Part shown: one piece after another, positions 7,797 through 18,078 of the stretch
How the letters are laid out: each line of letters opens with the position of its first letter
Numbering within the stretch: the stretch's first letter is position 1
From: Streptomyces specialis
Lineage (GTDB): Bacteria > Actinomycetota > Actinomycetes > Streptomycetales > Streptomycetaceae
Length of the DNA: 64,000 nt
Direction of reading: 5' to 3'
NCBI RefSeq assembly: GCF_001493375.1
Contig: NZ_LN929769.1
Span: 1-64,000 of the forward strand
Notes under the pieces: generated by a model
Told to the model about the DNA's origin: nothing
What the model saw: only the letters and a program-made list of their open reading frames with translations
The model's database searches: none
Made by a program: the position numbers and the translations under genes

Positions 7797-10733
7797 TCAG
7801 ACGGTGGGAGACGCCAGAAGGTTGCGGAGTTCTGTGGATTCCTTGCTGCCGAGCTTGTCGAAGACCGCGAGCGCCTGCTCCCAGCAGGCACGGGCCCGGC
7901 CGCTCTGCCCGATGCCGCTGAGCGCGCGCCCGAGCTCGGTGAGGATCTGCGCGCGCCGCCATCCGCCCCCGATGTCGCGCAACTGCGCCAGCGCCTGTTC
8001 GGCCAGCGGCGCCGCCCGCGCCGCGTCGTCCTGGGCCAAGTGCGCCTGGGCGAGGCGGTAGAGCGTCATGCCCTCCCACAGCCGCTGCCGCTTGTCGCGG
8101 AACGTGGCCAGGGCCGCCCGCAGCACCTCCAGCGCCTCGTCGGCCTGACCGGCGCCGGTGAGGGCCATGCCCAGCGAGTAGTTGGCGTTGGCCAGGCGCA
8201 GGCTGGCGCCCAGTTCCATGAAGATGGGCGGCGCCTCCTTCGCCAGCGCCACCGCCGACTCGATGCGCCCGGTGGCCAGATGGACCCGGGAGAGATTGCT
8301 CAGGGCACTCGCCTCGCAGGAGCGGTTGCCGTCCTCGCGGAACGACTCCAGCGCGCGGGTGAAGTACTCCTCGGCGTCGTCGTAACGCTCCTGGTAGAGA
8401 GCGATGATGCCGCGGTCGTTGACCATGTAGCCGTAGGGCATGGGGTCTTCGACGGACTGCGCGAGGAGCATCGCCCGCACGGCCTCCGCGTCCGACTCCT
8501 CGAACCGTCCCCCGACGCTGTGCACATGGGACAGCAGCATCCGGATTCTGCCCTCGACCAGGGCGGCGCCGGTGGACTGGGCGGCGTCCAGGACGAGTTG
8601 CGCGGCCCGCTCGTACTGCCGGGAGAACGCGCCGGACTCGGCCAGGTCCTGGGTGGCGAGCAGGATGTCCACGGCGCGGCGCAGCGCGCCAGGACCGTGG
8701 TCGGCCGACTGCCGGACGCAGGCCAGCAGGCATTCCCCCTCGGAGAACAGCCACTCCAGGCCGTCCTCCTGCCCGGCGAAGGCGAGCCCGGGGTACTCGG
8801 TGGGCGCCAGATGGGCGACCAGCCGGTCACCCGGCCGTTCCAGGTTCCTGACCTCGGCGGCCGTGGCGAGGTAGAAGTCCAGCAGCCGGGACAGCGCGGC
8901 GTCCCGTTCGGCCGGGGGCTGTTCGTCGCGCTCGGCGCACGCCCGCGCGAACAGGCGCACCAGGTCGTGGAACCGGTACCGGCCGGGCGCGGCGGACTCC
9001 AGCAGGGAGGTGTCCACGAGGCATTCGAGAACGGACTCGGTGGTCTCCTCGTCGCGGTCGAGGATGGCCGCGGCGGCGGCCAGCGAGATGTCCGGGCCGT
9101 CGGCCAGTCCCAGCAGGCGGAAGGCGCGGGCCTGTTCGGGGTCGAGCTGGCCGTAGCCGAGTTCGAACGTCGCCTTCACGGCCTGGTCGCCGGCCTGCAA
9201 CTCGTCCAGGCGGCGGCGCTCGTCCGACAGCTTGCGGGCCAGGATGGACACGGTCCACGTGCGGCGGGCCGCGAGGCGGGAGGCGGCGATACGGATCGCC
9301 AGCGGCAGGAACCCGCAGGCGGCCACCACGTCCATCGCCGCCTTCCGCTCGGCGGTGACGCGTTCGGTGCCGACGATCCGCGTGAAGAGGGTCAGCGCCT
9401 CCTCCGGGCTCATCACGTCCAGGTCCACCAGATGCGCCCCGGCCAGGTCGACCATCCGCACCCGGCTGGTGATCAGCGTCGCGCAGCCCGGCGTGCCCGG
9501 CAGCAGGTGCCGCACCTGCGCGGCGTCCCGCGCGTTGTCCAGCAGCGTCAGGACGCGCTTGCCGTCCAGCAGCGACCGGTAGAGCGCCGCCCGTTCGGCC
9601 ATCCCGTCCGGGATGGACGCGTCCGGGGCCCCCAGGGAACGCAGGAACGCGCCCAGCACCGCGCCCGGATCGGCCGGACCGGCGCCGGTGCCCTGGAGGT
9701 CCACGTACAACTGCCCGTCGGGGAAGTGCTCCCGCGCGGCGTGCGCGACCTGCACCGCCAGCGTCGTCTTCCCGACGCCGCCGATCCCGGCCACCGCCGA
9801 CACCGCCATCACCCGCCCCCCGGCCGTCGCCAACTGGGCGCCCAACTCGTCCACGAACGACGCCCGGCCGGTAAAGTCCGGGACGGCGGCGGGAAGCTGG
9901 TGCGGACGGACGGTGGGCGCGGGAGCGACCGAGGGGACACCGATGTGGTTCAGCGCCGGGTCCGCGTTGAGAATGCGCTGCTGCAAATCGGCCAGCTCCG
10001 GCCGGGGTTCGACACCGAGGTCGTCGATCAGCAGCCGGCGCGCGTCGTTGTACACGGCCAGCGCCTCCGCCTGCCGGCCGCTGCGGTACAGCGCCAGCAT
10101 CAACAGCTCCCGCAGCCGCTCCCGCAGCGGATACGACGTGGTCAGCGCCGTCAGCTCCGACACCGACTCGGTGTGCATCCCGGCCTGGAGACCGACGTCG
10201 AGGCGCTGCTCGATCAGCGACAGCCGCTGCTCCTCCAGCCGCGCCCGCTGCAACTCGGCCTCCGGTCCGGGCAGTCCGCCCAGCGCCTCGCCGTCCCACA
10301 GCGCCAGCGCCCTGCCGTACAGCTCGTACGCGCCGGCCAGATCCCCGGCCGCCACGCACTTCTCGGCCGCGCTCGTCAGCCTGCCGACGGTGTCCAGGTC
10401 GAGTTCGTCCCCCTCGGCCAGCCGCAGCGCGTACCCGCCCAGCTCCGTCACCAGCACCCCGGACCGGGGCGCCAGCGACTTGCGCAGCCGGGCGGCGTAC
10501 GTGCGCAGCGCGGCCACCGCCTCGCGCGGCGACTCCTCACCCCACAGGGCGTTCACCAGCTCCTGCGCGGTGGCGGTCCGGCCGCGCCGCAGCAACAGCG
10601 TGGCCAGAAGCGCCCGTTGCTGAGGTGAACCGGATGGCAGAGATCGGTCGCCCTGCCGGGCGCGGACCGGTCCCAGCACGGTGAAGTGCAAGGCAGCCGT
10701 ATGACCCCCCGTGGTCTCCTCAGCCTTGACCAT
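7797..10733 (-). CDS. AfsR/SARP-family transcriptional regulator
   Basis: The 978-residue protein has the full AfsR layout. Residues about 15-110 form an OmpR-type winged helix (LGPVRARQGD, ALLATLLLRRG, VAALRTYAARLRK). Residues about 117-262 form the bacterial transcriptional activator domain (ELYGRALALWDGEALGGLP, YRSGRQAEALAVYNDARRLL). Residues about 285-590 form an NB-ARC ATPase with the P-loop GIGGVGKTTLA, LTLLDNARD and the GFLPLAIRIA motif. The last 300 residues are TPR repeats (DAEEYFTRALE, DEALEVLRAALATF). Proteins of this kind activate secondary metabolism or development genes and respond to nucleotide or phosphorylation. The ATG at 10733 has agaggacacc upstream. No antibiotic cluster is visible here, so the likely targets are the adjacent DHHP small proteins or distant genes. 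Confidence 0.93.
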   Translation of the reverse strand: MVKAEETTGGHTAALHFTVLGPVRARQGDRSLPSGSPQQRALLATLLLRRGRTATAQELVNALWGEESPREAVAALRTYAARLRKSLAPRSGVLVTELGGYALRLAEGDELDLDTVGRLTSAAEKCVAAGDLAGAYELYGRALALWDGEALGGLPGPEAELQRARLEEQRLSLIEQRLDVGLQAGMHTESVSELTALTTSYPLRERLRELLMLALYRSGRQAEALAVYNDARRLLIDDLGVEPRPELADLQQRILNADPALNHIGVPSVAPAPTVRPHQLPAAVPDFTGRASFVDELGAQLATAGGRVMAVSAVAGIGGVGKTTLAVQVAHAAREHFPDGQLYVDLQGTGAGPADPGAVLGAFLRSLGAPDASIPDGMAERAALYRSLLDGKRVLTLLDNARDAAQVRHLLPGTPGCATLITSRVRMVDLAGAHLVDLDVMSPEEALTLFTRIVGTERVTAERKAAMDVVAACGFLPLAIRIAASRLAARRTWTVSILARKLSDERRRLDELQAGDQAVKATFELGYGQLDPEQARAFRLLGLADGPDISLAAAAAILDRDEETTESVLECLVDTSLLESAAPGRYRFHDLVRLFARACAERDEQPPAERDAALSRLLDFYLATAAEVRNLERPGDRLVAHLAPTEYPGLAFAGQEDGLEWLFSEGECLLACVRQSADHGPGALRRAVDILLATQDLAESGAFSRQYERAAQLVLDAAQSTGAALVEGRIRMLLSHVHSVGGRFEESDAEAVRAMLLAQSVEDPMPYGYMVNDRGIIALYQERYDDAEEYFTRALESFREDGNRSCEASALSNLSRVHLATGRIESAVALAKEAPPIFMELGASLRLANANYSLGMALTGAGQADEALEVLRAALATFRDKRQRLWEGMTLYRLAQAHLAQDDAARAAPLAEQALAQLRDIGGGWRRAQILTELGRALSGIGQSGRARACWEQALAVFDKLGSKESTELRNLLASPTV

Positions 10734-10780
10734 GGTGTCCTCTGCTTCAACTTCTCAACTTATGGGGCGAACCTGAAACT

Positions 10781-12295
10781 TTATCCGGATGCGCTGCTCT
10801 CTAGAAAGACCGGATTCGTCAACGCCACCATCTCCCCGGGGATTCCGGAGGCACCACCGTCGGCAGGCGCGCGCCGGATCTCCGCGCGCACGTACCCGAC
10901 ATTGGCGACGGTGGTCTGCCACGTCACTGCCCCGTCTCCGGCAGCCGGAAGCGTCTCACTGCGCATCAGTCCCTGATCCGTGACCAACCGCACGATACCT
11001 CCCGGGACTCCGGACCCCTCAGCGCGCACGGTGACCCCGGTGCCGGACGGCGCGGTGAGCCGTTCGCCGATGCCCGCGTACTGCCCGCGCTCGTCGCTCA
11101 CGCTCAACTCCAGCCGGACGGACGAGGACTCGGCGAGGTAACTGCGGCCCGCCCGTATCCCGTCCAGGATCGCGCGCCGGGTCAGGTCCTCGGCCAGCAC
11201 CACGGTCTGCGGCAGGCCCACGACCTGCGGCTCCCGGTGCGCGTCGCTGTTGCCCATCGCGGGCAGCCACTCGCCGCCGTCCCGCAGCAGCGTCTCCCAA
11301 CTGGCCAGCGACAGCTCGTCGTCGGCGGTCCAGGGCCCGTTCCACAACTCGACGGCGTCGGCCTCGTGGAAGCCGAACCGCCAGGAGCAGCCGACGCAGG
11401 TGGCGTGCGCGTGCGCCGGCACCACCAGGCCGTCCGCCTGGTGGATGCGGCGCGCGAAACGGGCGTAGGCGTCGTCGCGCACCCGGTAGCGCCAGTCGAC
11501 GAACGTGCCGGGATCGACACCCAGCGCCAGGTAGTGACCGTTGCGGGTGGTGACCTCCTCGCCGCACAGGATCAGCAGGTCGTCGCCCCACAGGCCCTGC
11601 CACGCGCCGTGCGCCGAGCTGGTGTTGTGCTCGGTCGTCACGATGAAGTCCAGCCCCGCGGCACGCGCCGCCGCGGCCACCTCGGCGGGCGTGCGGCGGC
11701 CGTCGGAGTGAACGGTGTGCAGATGGGCGTCACCCCGGTACCAGGCCCGGCCCCGCCCGGCGGCCCGCTCCGGCGGGTGAACGGGACGCGGCGTCCGCCC
11801 CTGGCGGCCGTACTCCAGCGTGACGGTCACCTCGTAGTCCAGGCCCTGCGGCGCGACCGTATACGGGCCCAGGACGACGTGCCACGTACCGGAGTTGACC
11901 GGCCCGGCGAGGTAGCCGGGGGTGGTCTCCTCGGCGCTGATCGCGAACTCGGCGCGGAAACCGCCGGACCAGCCGCGGAACCCGTCGCCGCCCAGCTCGG
12001 TGCCGCGTTCGTCGAAGACGCCGATGTCCAGCGCGTTGCCGGGCGTTCCGGCGGGGACCTGCGGCCGGTCGTAGGTGTAGGCCACGGCCAGGCGCCGCAC
12101 CCCGCGCGGCACCCGGACCGGCAGGTACACGAAGTCCGGCGCCCCCGTGTCGAGATGCCCGCGCACGGTCCGGGTCTCCGTTCCCGCCGCCGCCTCCGTC
12201 CCGTTCGCGGCCCGCGCGAACTCCACCGGTGCCAGCGTCACCGCGGCGGTTCCGCCGCCCGCGGCCCCGATCCTCAGCACGTCGCGTCGTTTCAC
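10781..12295 (-). CDS. Tat-exported PHP-domain metallohydrolase (CehA/McbA type)
   Basis: The 504-residue protein begins [19 protein letters not shown], a twin-arginine signal peptide, so it is exported folded. Residues about 40-165 form a beta-sandwich with carbohydrate-binding or peptidase-like C-terminal character. Residues about 180-410 carry the PHP metal-binding set: [41 protein letters not shown] and MGNSDAH. CehA/McbA-type PHP proteins hydrolyse esters, carbamates or phosphoesters; the substrate here is unknown. It lies 48 bp upstream of the SARP gene and may be co-transcribed with it. Confidence 0.87.
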   Translation of the reverse strand: MKRRDVLRIGAAGGGTAAVTLAPVEFARAANGTEAAAGTETRTVRGHLDTGAPDFVYLPVRVPRGVRRLAVAYTYDRPQVPAGTPGNALDIGVFDERGTELGGDGFRGWSGGFRAEFAISAEETTPGYLAGPVNSGTWHVVLGPYTVAPQGLDYEVTVTLEYGRQGRTPRPVHPPERAAGRGRAWYRGDAHLHTVHSDGRRTPAEVAAAARAAGLDFIVTTEHNTSSAHGAWQGLWGDDLLILCGEEVTTRNGHYLALGVDPGTFVDWRYRVRDDAYARFARRIHQADGLVVPAHAHATCVGCSWRFGFHEADAVELWNGPWTADDELSLASWETLLRDGGEWLPAMGNSDAHREPQVVGLPQTVVLAEDLTRRAILDGIRAGRSYLAESSSVRLELSVSDERGQYAGIGERLTAPSGTGVTVRAEGSGVPGGIVRLVTDQGLMRSETLPAAGDGAVTWQTTVANVGYVRAEIRRAPADGGASGIPGEMVALTNPVFLESSASG

Positions 12296-12499
12296 GTCCG
12301 GCCCTCTCTCTCGGCTTTCCCGGCACTCCGGCCCATCTCCGCGTCACCGGCGGGTCACCGCGACGTCAACGGCGGAACGCCGCCGGCAAGTGGCCAGCGT
12401 CACACGCGTAGATGGCTGATGAGGGAAGCCGGGAGGAGGAGTGAGCGCACAGCGAAAGACGCCATGTCCGACGCCACCCTTCGCTCTTATGCTCAGAGA

Positions 12500-15133
12500 A
12501 TGACAACGAGCGCGCAGGTACCGACGGCCAACTCCATGCGGCGCGCGCTGCGCCGGGCCCGCGACGGAGTGGCCCTCGACGTGGCGGAGGCGGCCGTGCT
12601 GCTCCAGGCCCGGGGCGCCGACCTGGACGAGCTGGCCGCGACGGCGGCCCGGGTCAGGGACGCCGGCCTGGAGGCCGCCGGACGCCCCGGCGTGATCACC
12701 TACTCCCGGAAGGTGTTCATCCCGCTGACCCGCCTGTGCCGGGACCGCTGCCACTACTGCACGTTCGTGACCGTGCCGGGCAAGCTCCGCAGGGAGTCGG
12801 CCCAGGCCGGCAGTCCCCCGGGACACCGCGCGGCCGGGGCCTACCTGTCGCCGGACGAAGTCCTGGACATCGCCCGCCGGGGCGCCGAAATGGGTTGCAA
12901 GGAAGCGCTGTTCACCCTCGGCGACAAGCCGGAGGACCGCTGGCCGGAGGCCCGCGCCTGGCTGGACGCCGAGGGATACGACGACACCCTCGCCTATGTG
13001 CGGGCCATGGCCGTGCGCGTGCTGGAGGAGACCGGGCTGCTGCCGCACCTCAACCCCGGCGTGCTGTCCTGGACCGACTTCCAGCGCCTGAAGCCGGTCG
13101 CGCCCTCCATGGGCATGATGCTGGAGACGACCGCGACCCGCCTGTGGTCCGAGCCGGGCGGGCCGCACCACGGCTCCCCGGACAAGGAACCGGCCGTGCG
13201 GCTGCGCGTCCTGGAGGACGCGGGCCGGTCCAACGTGCCGTTCACCACCGGCGTCCTCATCGGCATCGGCGAGGACTTCACCGAGCGCGCCGAGTCCCTG
13301 TTCGCGCTGCGCAAGGTGTCCCGCGCCTACCGCGGCATCCAGGAAGTCATCATCCAGAACTTCCGCGCCAAGCCCGACACGGCGATGCGCGCCATGCCCG
13401 ACGCCGAACTCGCCGAGCTGGCCGCGACCGTGGCCGTGGCCCGGCTGCTGCTGGGCCCCACCGCCCGCGTCCAGGCCCCGCCGAACCTCGTGGACGAGGA
13501 GTACGCCCTGCTCATCCGCGCCGGGATCGACGACTGGGGCGGCGTCTCGCCGTTGACGCCCGACCACGTCAACCCCGAACGCCCCTGGCCGCACATCGAC
13601 GAACTCGCCGCCCGCACCGCCGCCGCCGGCTTCACCCTGCGGGAACGCCTCACGATCTACCCCGAGTTCGTCAAACGCGGCGAACCCTGGCTCGACCCCC
13701 GGCTGTTGCCGCACGTCACCGCCCTCGCCGACCCGGACACCGGCCTCGCCCGCGAGGACGCCGTCCCGCGCGGTCTGCCCTGGCAGGAGCCCGACGAGCC
13801 CCTGTCCGCCCAGGGCCGCACGGACCTGCACCGCACCATCGACACCGAGGGCCGCACGGGCGACCGCAGAGACGACTTCGACGACATCTACGGAGACTGG
13901 GCCGAGCTGAGGGAAATGGCCGCGCCGGGCATGGCGGTGGAGAGGATCGACACCGACGTCCGCGCGGCCCTTTCCGTCGCCGCCGACGATCCGGTGAAGC
14001 TCACCGACGACCAGGCGCTCGCCCTCCTGCACGCCGACGGCCCCGCCCTCGACGCCCTCACCCGCATCGCGGACCAACTGCGCCGCGACGTCGTCGGCGA
14101 CGAGGTGACGTACATCGTCACCCGCAACATCAACTTCACCAACGTCTGCTACACCGGCTGCCGCTTCTGCGCCTTCGCACAGCGCCGCACCGACGCCGAC
14201 GCCTACACCCTCTCCCTCGACCAGGTCGCCGAACGCGCCGAGCAGGCATGGGAGGTGGGCGCCGTCGAGGTCTGCATGCAGGGCGGCATCCACCCCGACC
14301 TGCCCGGCAGCGCCTACTTCGACATCGCCCGCGCCGTGAAGGAACGCGTCCCGGATCTGCACGTCCACGCGTTCTCCCCGATGGAGGTCGTCAACGGCGC
14401 CTCCCGCACCGGCATGTCGATCCGCGACTGGCTGACCGCCGCCAGGGAAGCGGGACTCGACACCATCCCCGGCACCGCCGCCGAGATCCTCGACGACGAG
14501 GTGCGCTGGATCCTCACCAAGGGCAAACTGCCCACCGCCACCTGGATCGAGGTGATCAGCACCGCCCACGAGATCGGCCTGCGCTCCTCCTCCACCATGA
14601 TGTACGGGCACGTGGACCAGCCCCGGCACTGGCTCGGCCACCTGCGCACCCTGGCCCGCATCCAGCGGGCCAACGAGGAGAAAGGCGTGCCCGGCTTCAC
14701 CGAGTTCGTCACCCTGCCGTTCATCCACACCAACGCCCCGGTGTACCTGGCCGGAATCGCCCGTCCCGGCCCGAGCCACCGCGACAACCGGGCCGTCACC
14801 GCCATGGCCCGGCTCCTGCTCCACCCGCACATCACCAATATCCAGACGAGTTGGGTCAAGCTCGGCACCGAGGGCGCGGCGGAGATGCTGCGTTCCGGCG
14901 CCAACGACCTCGGGGGCACCCTGATGGAGGAGACCATCTCCCGCATGGCCGGCTCGACATACGGCTCGTACCGCTCGGTGGCCGACCTGCGCGCCATCGC
15001 CGAGGCGGCGGGCCGCCCCTCGCGGCTGCGCACCACCACCTACGGCGACGTCACGCCCGAACGGCGGGAACGCGCCCTGGCCGCCGACGGCCACCTGCCG
15101 CGCCTGCTCCCGGTCGTCGGGGCGCAGGAGTGA
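12500..15133 (+). CDS. fbiC: FO synthase FbiC (fused CofG-CofH), coenzyme F420 biosynthesis
   Basis: The protein has about 877 residues and two radical-SAM halves. The N-terminal half (CofG) has the cluster motif C-x3-C-x2-C in [12 protein letters not shown] near residue 83. The C-terminal half (CofH) has [12 protein letters not shown] near residue 550. FbiC joins 5-amino-6-ribitylamino-uracil with tyrosine to give 7,8-didemethyl-8-hydroxy-5-deazariboflavin (FO), the chromophore of F420, in the cytosol. Length matches the actinobacterial fused enzyme. The ATG at 12500 was chosen since the next 20 residues match the usual N-terminus; longer in-frame starts run through the neighbouring gene. 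It overlaps the next gene by GTGA. Confidence 0.96.
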   Translation: MTTSAQVPTANSMRRALRRARDGVALDVAEAAVLLQARGADLDELAATAARVRDAGLEAAGRPGVITYSRKVFIPLTRLCRDRCHYCTFVTVPGKLRRESAQAGSPPGHRAAGAYLSPDEVLDIARRGAEMGCKEALFTLGDKPEDRWPEARAWLDAEGYDDTLAYVRAMAVRVLEETGLLPHLNPGVLSWTDFQRLKPVAPSMGMMLETTATRLWSEPGGPHHGSPDKEPAVRLRVLEDAGRSNVPFTTGVLIGIGEDFTERAESLFALRKVSRAYRGIQEVIIQNFRAKPDTAMRAMPDAELAELAATVAVARLLLGPTARVQAPPNLVDEEYALLIRAGIDDWGGVSPLTPDHVNPERPWPHIDELAARTAAAGFTLRERLTIYPEFVKRGEPWLDPRLLPHVTALADPDTGLAREDAVPRGLPWQEPDEPLSAQGRTDLHRTIDTEGRTGDRRDDFDDIYGDWAELREMAAPGMAVERIDTDVRAALSVAADDPVKLTDDQALALLHADGPALDALTRIADQLRRDVVGDEVTYIVTRNINFTNVCYTGCRFCAFAQRRTDADAYTLSLDQVAERAEQAWEVGAVEVCMQGGIHPDLPGSAYFDIARAVKERVPDLHVHAFSPMEVVNGASRTGMSIRDWLTAAREAGLDTIPGTAAEILDDEVRWILTKGKLPTATWIEVISTAHEIGLRSSSTMMYGHVDQPRHWLGHLRTLARIQRANEEKGVPGFTEFVTLPFIHTNAPVYLAGIARPGPSHRDNRAVTAMARLLLHPHITNIQTSWVKLGTEGAAEMLRSGANDLGGTLMEETISRMAGSTYGSYRSVADLRAIAEAAGRPSRLRTTTYGDVTPERRERALAADGHLPRLLPVVGAQE

Positions 15134-16248
15134 GCGCCCCGGTCGGCGGCGCCCTGTGGGGGCGCCCGGAGCAGCAGGACTTCCGCAGCCGCGTGCGGGG
15201 TTGCCTGCTCGGCGGCGCGATCGGCGACGCGCTGGGCGCCGGCATCGAGTTCGACTCGCTGGCCGCCATCCGCGAGAAGCACGGCCCGGACGGCGTCACC
15301 GACTACGTGCCCGCGTACGGCCGTCGCGGAGCCGTCACCGACGACACGCAGATGACGCTGTTCACCGTGGACGGCCTGATCCGCGCCCACGTCCGCCGCG
15401 ACACCGGCGCCTGGCACCCCCCGACCGACGTGCACGCCGCGTACCGCCGCTGGTACACCACACAGCGCGAGTGGGGCCCGGACGAACGGCGGACGAACGA
15501 CGGCTGGCTGGCCAAGCAGGAGTGGCTCTACTCCCAACGTGCCCCCGGCCGCGCCTGCTTGAGCGGCCTGGCCGACAGCACGATGGGCACCACGGAGAAG
15601 CCGAAGAACCCGGACTCCAAGGGCTGCGGCACGGTGATGCGTTCGGCGCCGTTCGGCCTGCTGGTCGGCTGGGAGCCGCAGTTGGTGTTCCAGTTGGGCG
15701 TCGAATGCGCGGCCCAGACCCACGGCCACCCCTCGGGCGTGCTGGCGGCCGGGGCGTTCGCCGCGATCATCCACGCGCTGGTGCGCGGCGACGGACTCGA
15801 CGCGGCCGTGCAGAAGGCGCTGATGCACCTCTCCACCCGGCCGGGGCACGAGGAGACCAGCGACGCGCTGAAGAAGGCGCTCGGCACGGTCCGCCAGGGC
15901 CTGCCGACACCCGAGCGCGTCGAGTCGCTGGGCGAGGGCTGGGTCGCAGAAGAGGCCCTCGCCATGGGCGTGTACTGCGCGCTCGTCGCCCAGGACGTCC
16001 GCCACGGGCTGCTGCTTGCGGTCAACCACGGCGGCGACTCGGACTCCACCGGCTCCATCTGCGGCAACCTGCTGGGCGCCCTGCACGGCGAGACGGCGCT
16101 GCCGCCCGCCTGGCTGGCGGAGCTGGAGGGCCGGGCCACGATCCTGGAACTCGCCGACGACTTCGCCATGGAGATGACCCAGGGACCGGCCCTGCACGGC
16201 CCGGCCGACTCCGCCCAGGTGTGGCTGGAGCGCTACCCCAGGGCCTGA
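15130..16248 (+). CDS. ADP-ribosylglycohydrolase family protein
   Basis: The product has 372 residues from the GTG at 15130, which overlaps the fbiC stop codon (GTGA), so the two are translationally coupled. It has the DraG/ARH fold signature: [20 protein letters not shown] at the start, [11 protein letters not shown] (metal Thr-Asp-Asp), [13 protein letters not shown], and [19 protein letters not shown] near the C-terminus (the second binuclear-metal motif). Such enzymes remove ADP-ribose from arginine or other acceptors, or from small molecules. Coupling with F420 cofactor synthesis is unusual but may be only operon packing. A strong hairpin follows at 16268. Confidence 0.92.
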   Translation: MSAPVGGALWGRPEQQDFRSRVRGCLLGGAIGDALGAGIEFDSLAAIREKHGPDGVTDYVPAYGRRGAVTDDTQMTLFTVDGLIRAHVRRDTGAWHPPTDVHAAYRRWYTTQREWGPDERRTNDGWLAKQEWLYSQRAPGRACLSGLADSTMGTTEKPKNPDSKGCGTVMRSAPFGLLVGWEPQLVFQLGVECAAQTHGHPSGVLAAGAFAAIIHALVRGDGLDAAVQKALMHLSTRPGHEETSDALKKALGTVRQGLPTPERVESLGEGWVAEEALAMGVYCALVAQDVRHGLLLAVNHGGDSDSTGSICGNLLGALHGETALPPAWLAELEGRATILELADDFAMEMTQGPALHGPADSAQVWLERYPRA

Positions 16249-16267
16249 CCGGCACCCAAAGAGGCAC

Positions 16268-16315
16268 CGGAAGGGGGTGCGTTCCCGGCCCAACCCGGGA
16301 ACGCACCCCCTTCCG
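16268..16315. terminator. Bidirectional terminator, 21-bp perfect stem
   Basis: Bases 16268-16288 pair without mismatch with 16295-16315 around a 6-nt loop (cccaac). It lies between the convergent ends of the ADP-ribosylglycohydrolase and the helicase genes and would stop transcription from both sides. Confidence 0.85.
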
Positions 16316-16329
16316 CACGAGCCGCCCGG

Positions 16330-18060
16330 TCACATCAGCTTCAGCTGCGTGCCGCCCGTCCGCCGGCGCGGCACCGTCGTCGCCACCCGCGCCACGTCCG
16401 TCAGCCCGTCCAGGAACGGCGACCGCCCGGCCGGCCGCACCCGCCCGTGCCGCAACCGCTCGGCCGCGTAACTGAGATACAGGTGCCTCTGCGCCCGCGT
16501 CACGCCGACGAACAGCAGCCGCCGCTCCTCCGCGTCCCCCTCCGGGTCCGGCTCCGCACCCGGCATCCGCAGCGGCAGCAGCCCGTTCTCGCACCCCACG
16601 ACGAACACCACCGGGAACTCAAGGCCCTTCGCGGCGTGCAGCGTCAGCAGCGAGATCCGGTCGGCCCGCGGGTCCCAGGAGTCCGCCTCGACACCGAGCG
16701 CCAACTCGTCCCGGAATCGCGCCTGATCACCCCCGCACCGCTCGGCCAGCGGCAACAGCAGCTCCACGGCGGCCAGCACCTCGGCGTCGTCCTTCGCCCG
16801 CCGCGCCACCTCGGCCAGTTGCCCGGCCAGCGGCAGATCCCCGCCGTCCAGCGCGGCCACGGCCCGCGCGACGCCCGGCCGGTCCGCCAGCCGGTCGTGG
16901 GACCGCTTCCGGAACGGCAGCCCGACGCGCGCCAGCGCCTCGGCCACCGCGCCCGCCTGCCGGTCCGTCCGGTACAGCACCGCGAAGTCCGAGAACCCCA
17001 GCCCCTCCGAACCCGCCGTCTCCGCCCACCCGCTGTCCCGGGCGTGGAACGACGCCCCGCCCAGCAACTCCTCGACGGTCCGCGCCACGAACGTCGCCTC
17101 GGCCGCCTCGCTCGCCGCCGCGTGGAGCGTGACCGGCGCGTCCCCGTGATCGCCCAGCGGCAGCAGCTCACGTCCCGGCACCAGCGTCGCCGGCGCGATC
17201 ACCTGCGCGGCGGCGGCCAGCACCCGCGCGCTGGAACGGTAGTTGCGGGTCAGGGACACCGTGCGGGCGGTCGGGAAGTCCTCCCGGAACCGCAGGAAGA
17301 ACCCGACATCCGCGCCCCGGAACCCGTAGATCGCCTGGTCCGGGTCACCGATCGCGGTCAGGTTCCCGTCCGGCGGCGCCAGGCGGCGCAGCAGCCGGTA
17401 CTGCCGCTCGTCCACGTCCTGGTACTCGTCCACCGAGATCCAGCGGTGACGGTCCCGGTAGGCGGCGGTCAACTCCTCGTCGGTCTCCAGCAGTTCCAGG
17501 GGCAACGCGATCAGGTCGTCGAAGTCCACCAGATCCGCCCGCCGCAGCGCCGCGCGGTACCCGTCCGCGCCTTCGGCGGCGAGGAGTTCCGCCTGCCGCG
17601 CCTCGTCCGCGATGCCGAACTCCGCGCTCAGGCCCACCCGTTCGTGCTGCTCCCGCAGGATGGACAGGCCCAGCGAGTGGAACGTCGCGATCGTCGGACG
17701 CGCCACCCGGCCGGGCAGCAGCGCCGCGAGCCGTTCACCCATCTCCTCGGCCGCGCGGCGGGTGAAGGTGAGGGCGAGACAGTGCTCGGGCGCGACCCCG
17801 TGCTCGGTGACCAGACGCGCCACGCGGTGGGTGAGCGTACGGGTCTTGCCCGTGCCGGGACCGGCGACGATCAGCAGCGGCCCCTCCGTGACGGCGACCG
17901 CGGCGGCCTGCTCCGCGTCGAGCCCGTCGAGCCCGCCGGCCCCGGGGGGCCCGGCAGGCGCCGCGGGCCGCGCGGACACCGGCTCGGCGGGCCGCGCCGG
18001 GGGCCGCCCCCGTTCCCCTCCCCCGCCCCCGGCGGCGGGGGGGGGGCTGCAGGTCGGCAT
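16330..18060 (-). CDS. UvrD/Rep-type ATP-dependent DNA helicase
   Basis: The 576-residue superfamily 1A helicase has all core motifs: I (AGPGTGKTRTLTHR, residue about 67), Ia (ALTFTRRAAEEM), II (ISVDEYQDVDERQY), III (LTAIGDPDQAIYGFRGA), IV (LTRNYRSS), V (SLLTLHAAKGLEFPVVFVVG) and VI (RLLFVGVTRAQRHLYLSYA). It is shorter than UvrD or PcrA, with reduced 1B/2B domains. The first 45 residues are a Gly/Pro/Ala-rich linker encoded by a run of G. It sits in the same reading frame as the upstream EndoQ gene, separated by a TAG and six sense codons. In function it probably unwinds DNA in excision repair with EndoQ. Confidence 0.9.
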   Translation of the reverse strand: MPTCSPPPAAGGGGGERGRPPARPAEPVSARPAAPAGPPGAGGLDGLDAEQAAAVAVTEGPLLIVAGPGTGKTRTLTHRVARLVTEHGVAPEHCLALTFTRRAAEEMGERLAALLPGRVARPTIATFHSLGLSILREQHERVGLSAEFGIADEARQAELLAAEGADGYRAALRRADLVDFDDLIALPLELLETDEELTAAYRDRHRWISVDEYQDVDERQYRLLRRLAPPDGNLTAIGDPDQAIYGFRGADVGFFLRFREDFPTARTVSLTRNYRSSARVLAAAAQVIAPATLVPGRELLPLGDHGDAPVTLHAAASEAAEATFVARTVEELLGGASFHARDSGWAETAGSEGLGFSDFAVLYRTDRQAGAVAEALARVGLPFRKRSHDRLADRPGVARAVAALDGGDLPLAGQLAEVARRAKDDAEVLAAVELLLPLAERCGGDQARFRDELALGVEADSWDPRADRISLLTLHAAKGLEFPVVFVVGCENGLLPLRMPGAEPDPEGDAEERRLLFVGVTRAQRHLYLSYAAERLRHGRVRPAGRSPFLDGLTDVARVATTVPRRRTGGTQLKLM

Positions 18061-18078
18061 GCGTCTGCTTCCCGGTCT

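Noticed and set aside
12344..15094. A 916-codon minus-strand frame over fbiC
   Set aside because: It is the antisense of a fully recognised fbiC gene, and the composition is Gly/Val/Ala-rich without motifs.
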